Of a DNA stretch of 24,667 nt, positions 21,840 through 24,667 are shown one piece after another; position 1 is the first letter of the stretch; every line of letters begins with the position of its first letter. Source of the stretch: an uncultured Collinsella sp. (GTDB taxonomy: Bacteria > Actinomycetota > Coriobacteriia > Coriobacteriales > Coriobacteriaceae); the NCBI GenBank assembly GCA_900752545.1, contig CAADVS010000042.1, positions 1 through 24,667 on the forward strand, read 5' to 3'. The notes under the pieces are model-generated. The model did no database searches, was not told the DNA's origin, and was given only the letters and a program-made list of their open reading frames with translations. The position numbers were made by a program, and so were the translations under genes.

Positions 21840-23228
21840 ATGATTAAGATTGCCAAGTTTGGCGGCTCGTCGGTCGCCGACGCCGAACACTTCAAGAAGA
21901 TCAAGGCCATCGTCGATGCCGACCCTGCCCGCCGTTTTGTGGTGGTTTCCGCCTGCGGTCGCCGCTTTAAGGGTGACACCAAGGTGACTGACCTGCTCTA
22001 CCTGGTTAACGCGCACGTTAAGTATCACGTGTCGTGCGAGGAGTTGCTCGAGGACATTGGCCAGCGCTATTTTGATATCGCTGACGAGCTGGAGCTCACC
22101 TATCCCATCCGTGAGGAGTTCGCGGCCTTTGCCGAGCGCGCCCGCTCGGGCGGCTACTCCACCGAGGAGCTTGTGAGCCGTGGCGAGTACTTTACCGCCC
22201 GCCTGATGGCCGAGTACCTGGACTTACCGTTCCTGGACGCCGCGACGGTTGTGGCGTTCCATCACGACGGTACGCTCAGCATGAATCGCACCTCCGAGCT
22301 GGTGCAGGAGTACGGTCAGCAGGGCGGCTTTGTTATGCCCGGTTTCTACGGCGCGACGCGTGAGGGCCAGATCAAGCTGCTCGATCGTGGCGGCGGCGAT
22401 ATCTCGGGCTCGATCTTGGCTAAGTGCCTGGGCGCCGACCTTTACGAGAACTGGACTGACGTCTCGGGCTTCTATTCTGCCGATCCGCGCATCGTGCCTG
22501 AGGCTCAGCCCATCGCCCGCGTTACCTACGAGGAGCTGCGCGAGCTTTCGTACATGGGCGCAAGTGTCCTGCACGAGGAGGCCGTGTTCCCCGTGCGCGA
22601 GGCAGGCATTCCGCTGGTCATCAAGAACACCAATGCGCCACAGGACCCCGGCACCATCATTAGCGAGACGGCCGACGAGGGCGAGGCGGAGCCCATCAGT
22701 ACCGGCGTGACCGGCAAGCGCGGCTTTGTCGCCATCAACGTGGCCCGCGACCGCACCAAGCCCCGTGTCGGCTTTATGCGCCGTGCGCTTTCGGTCTTCG
22801 AGCGCTATGACGTTTCCGTCGAGCACATGCCCACCGGTGTCGACCGCTTTGGCGCCGTGGTGCAGGAGCAGGACGTGCACGACTCGCTGTACTCGCTCGT
22901 GGGCGACATTCAGCAGGAGGTCGAGCCGCTCGAGATCGAGGTTGTCGAGGGCTTGGCGCTTATCGCGACTGTCGGTCGTAACCTGCGCGGCCGTGCAGGC
23001 ATCTCGGGCCATCTGTTTGGCATGCTTGGTCAGGCCGGCGTGAGCGTGCGCATGATTTCGCAGAGCTGCGACGAGATCAACATCATTATCGGCGTCGAGG
23101 AGAAGGACTTCGACCTGGCGATTCAGACCATTTACCGTGCCTTCTCCGACGAAAACGGCATTGTGAAGGTCTCCGATCTGGAGGCTCCTGCGCCGGTCGA
23201 TCCCGCTCTGGCCACGCTCAAAAAGTAG
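21840..23228 (+). CDS. lysC: Aspartate kinase
   Basis: LysC phosphorylates aspartate, the entry step to lysine, threonine and methionine. The 462-residue protein has the kinase motif KFGGSS (residues 6-11), the RGGGDISGS nucleotide/aspartate-binding loop and a C-terminal pair of ACT-type regulatory domains from about residue 300 (VSVEHMPTG, AGVSVRMISQ), so it is likely feedback-inhibited by lysine or threonine. It is monofunctional, with no homoserine dehydrogenase fused. The ATG at 21840 has only a distant GAAAGG ribosome site (about 13 nt). It is followed by asd after a hairpin and a terminator. Confidence 0.95.
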   Translation: MIKIAKFGGSSVADAEHFKKIKAIVDADPARRFVVVSACGRRFKGDTKVTDLLYLVNAHVKYHVSCEELLEDIGQRYFDIADELELTYPIREEFAAFAERARSGGYSTEELVSRGEYFTARLMAEYLDLPFLDAATVVAFHHDGTLSMNRTSELVQEYGQQGGFVMPGFYGATREGQIKLLDRGGGDISGSILAKCLGADLYENWTDVSGFYSADPRIVPEAQPIARVTYEELRELSYMGASVLHEEAVFPVREAGIPLVIKNTNAPQDPGTIISETADEGEAEPISTGVTGKRGFVAINVARDRTKPRVGFMRRALSVFERYDVSVEHMPTGVDRFGAVVQEQDVHDSLYSLVGDIQQEVEPLEIEVVEGLALIATVGRNLRGRAGISGHLFGMLGQAGVSVRMISQSCDEINIIIGVEEKDFDLAIQTIYRAFSDENGIVKVSDLEAPAPVDPALATLKK

Positions 23229-23238
23229 CGACTGCTCG

Positions 23239-23269
23239 GTAGATTTTTGGGTCATGTCTCAAAATCTAC
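23239..23269 (-). repeat. Palindromic element, family copy 2
   Basis: GTAGATTTT (23239-23247) pairs perfectly with AAAATCTAC (23261-23269) around a 13-nt loop. Read on the minus strand, it contains the exact 17-mer GTAGATTTTGAGACATG also found at 6492-6508. It begins 10 bp after the lysC stop codon. Confidence 0.75.
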
Positions 23270-23299
23270 GGCGGGGCGTTTCGTTTCGGTTTCGTTTCG

Positions 23300-23331
23300 A
23301 CGGGGCGGGTTTCGTGTCCGCCCCGTTCTTG
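23300..23331 (+). terminator. Intrinsic terminator of lysC
   Basis: ACGGGGCGG (23300-23308) pairs with CCGCCCCGT (23318-23326) around a 9-nt loop, followed by TCTTG. The stem is strong but the T-tract is short, so some read-through into asd is likely. Confidence 0.55.
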
Positions 23332-23400
23332 TATACACTGGCAACAATAATCGGCCTGCTCGGCGTGCGGGCAAAAGCCACAACCTTTAAAGGGGGAAGC

Positions 23401-24426
23401 ATGAAACAGTACACGGTTGCTATTTTGGGCGCGACGGGAGCCGTGGGCACCCAGATGCTCGAGTGCCTCAACGAGCAGGAGTTTCCGGTTGGCAAGCTCA
23501 AGCTGTTGGCAAGTGCACGCTCCGCGGGCAAGACCGTCGAGTTCCGTGGCGAGCAGATTGTGATTGAGGAAGCTTGCCCCGAGGCCTTTGAGGGCTGCGA
23601 CATCGTGCTTGGCGCCGCCGGCGACGATATCGCGAAGGAGCTGCTGCCCGAGGCCGTCAAGCGCGGAGCCGTCGTGGTCGACAACAGCCACGCCTTCCGC
23701 ATGGATCCCGAGGTGCCGCTGGTCGTCCCCGAGATCAATGCCGACGATATCAAATGGCATCACGGCCTTATCGCCAATCCCAACTGCGCGACCATCATCG
23801 GCCTGGTTCCCACGTGGCCGCTGCATCAGCTTGCCGGCGTGAAGCGCATGATCGTCTCGACGTATCAGGCGGCTTCTGGTGCCGGTGCTCCCGGTATGGC
23901 CGAGCTCGAAGCGCAGCTTGCTGCCCTGGGCCGTGGCGAGGAGATTCCCGAGCCGCGCGCATTTGCCGCCCAGCTGGCGAGCAACCTGATTCCGCAGATT
24001 GGCGGCGTCAAGGAGGAGGGCTTTACCTCCGAGGAGATGAAGCTGCAAAGCGAGGGCCGTAAGATCATGCACCTGCCCGAGCTGCGCGTGAACTGCACCT
24101 GCGTGCGCGTGCCTGTGCTGCGCTCGCACTCCGAGAGCATTACGCTCGAGTTCGAGCGCGACATCACGGTGGAAGAGGCCCGTGCTGCGCTGGCTGCCGC
24201 TCCGGGCGTGAAGCTGGTTGACGACATGAGCGCCGAGGATGCGCACGATCGCTTCCCCATGCCGATGGATACGTCCGACCAGGACCTGATCTGGGTCGGT
24301 CGCGTGCGCCGCGACATCTCGAACCCCGAGGCTGCGCGCGGCATCACTTTCTGGTGCTGCGGCGACCAAATCCGTAAGGGCGCGGCAACCAACGCCGTCC
24401 AGATCGCCAAGCTGCTCTGCGAGTAG
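23401..24426 (+). CDS. asd: Aspartate-semialdehyde dehydrogenase
   Basis: Asd reduces aspartyl phosphate to aspartate semialdehyde with NADPH, directly after LysC in the pathway. The 341-residue protein has the N-terminal nucleotide-binding GATGAVG (10-16), catalytic Cys129 in NPNCATI, the YQAASGAGAPG substrate loop and C-terminal VRRDISNPEAARGITFWCCGDQIRKGAA. The ATG at 23401 follows a GGGGGA ribosome site; the open frame extends upstream through the lysC terminator, which is not coding. It shares strand and pathway with lysC. A giant hairpin follows 12 bp after its stop. Confidence 0.96.
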   Translation: MKQYTVAILGATGAVGTQMLECLNEQEFPVGKLKLLASARSAGKTVEFRGEQIVIEEACPEAFEGCDIVLGAAGDDIAKELLPEAVKRGAVVVDNSHAFRMDPEVPLVVPEINADDIKWHHGLIANPNCATIIGLVPTWPLHQLAGVKRMIVSTYQAASGAGAPGMAELEAQLAALGRGEEIPEPRAFAAQLASNLIPQIGGVKEEGFTSEEMKLQSEGRKIMHLPELRVNCTCVRVPVLRSHSESITLEFERDITVEEARAALAAAPGVKLVDDMSAEDAHDRFPMPMDTSDQDLIWVGRVRRDISNPEAARGITFWCCGDQIRKGAATNAVQIAKLLCE

Positions 24427-24438
24427 TGTGACTTGTCC

Positions 24439-24568
24439 GGCGGGGGCCGGGCTTAGTTTTCAGAACGTCCTCGACCATGTGCGGCGCCTTGTTCTGCTCC
24501 TTCGGAGCCGCGGACAAGGCGCCGCACTGGTCTGCGGAGTGTTCTGAAAACTAAGCCCGGCCCCCGCC
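24439..24568 (+). repeat. Large two-tier hairpin E3 after asd
   Basis: The outer stem 24439-24466 pairs perfectly with 24541-24568 (28 bp), and the inner stem 24479-24492 pairs perfectly with 24514-24527 (14 bp). The tip is a GCTCC-TTC-GGAGC hairpin (24496-24508). Between the stems, GACCA (24473-24477) pairs with TGGTC (24528-24532), leaving GTCCTC (24467-24472) opposite TGCGGAGT (24533-24540). No T-tract follows. The last 100 bp of the window (24569-24667) are G/T-rich and hold no feature I can recognise. Confidence 0.87.
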
Positions 24569-24667
24569 TGCTGTGACTCGGCTGCGAGCGGCCTGCGATG
24601 GGGCCGTTGTTGGTTGGGGCCGCTGGGCTGATGTTGGGGCGTGTGGCTGTTGCGGGCCCTGGTCCCG

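Overview
The window looks like chromosomal core DNA from a high-GC, anaerobic, fermentative actinobacterium, most likely Collinsella or a close relative in the Coriobacteriia. This rests on overall protein similarity, strong C/G-ending codon preference, pyruvate formate-lyase (PFL) fermentation and PTS sugar uptake. It is an inference; there is no rRNA in the window to confirm it. Seventeen protein genes are supported. No tRNA, rRNA, CRISPR array, transposase or phage gene was seen.

Layout. (1) Positions 1-6424, all on the minus strand: a DAHP synthase (first step of the shikimate pathway), then a MarR regulator overlapping two half-transporters that form a heterodimeric ABC exporter with one degenerate ATP site. 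(2) 6975-9363, plus strand: the main body of pyruvate formate-lyase, which ends before the glycyl-radical domain, and 85 bp downstream a separate 83-residue protein that is exactly that missing domain. (3) 9664-15281, plus strand: a sucrose/fructoside module with a LacI-type repressor, an atypical GH32 enzyme, a sucrose-type PTS EIIBC and a canonical GH32 sucrose-6-phosphate hydrolase. The repressor gene and the first structural gene share an 18-bp operator-like motif. (4) 15557-18897, plus strand: a DegV lipid-binding protein, the PFL-activating enzyme, MTA/SAH nucleosidase and the GTPase EngB. (5) 19134-24426: homoserine kinase and threonine synthase (minus strand), divergent from aspartate kinase and aspartate-semialdehyde dehydrogenase (plus strand), covering most of the aspartate-to-threonine route.

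The genes describe a cell that takes up sucrose or short fructosides by PTS, cleaves them in the cytoplasm, and ferments pyruvate to acetyl-CoA and formate with an oxygen-sensitive radical enzyme activated by PflA. PflA and other radical-SAM enzymes make 5'-deoxyadenosine, which the neighbouring MTA/SAH nucleosidase could clear.

The most unusual content is structural. First, PFL is naturally split into two proteins, with two hairpins in the linker. Second, three very large two-tier hairpins follow the stop codons of the radical-domain gene, thrB and asd. Their stems differ in sequence yet pair almost perfectly, while a 6-by-8-nucleotide internal loop (GTCCTC opposite TGCGGrnn) is retained in all three, each in the orientation of the upstream gene. 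Third, several other palindromic or inverted repeats fill the remaining gaps: a GTAGATTTTGAGACATG family, a 38-bp inverted pair near 1.4-1.6 kb, a 95-nt hairpin at the left edge, and an alternative-pairing hairpin beside the aroF promoter.
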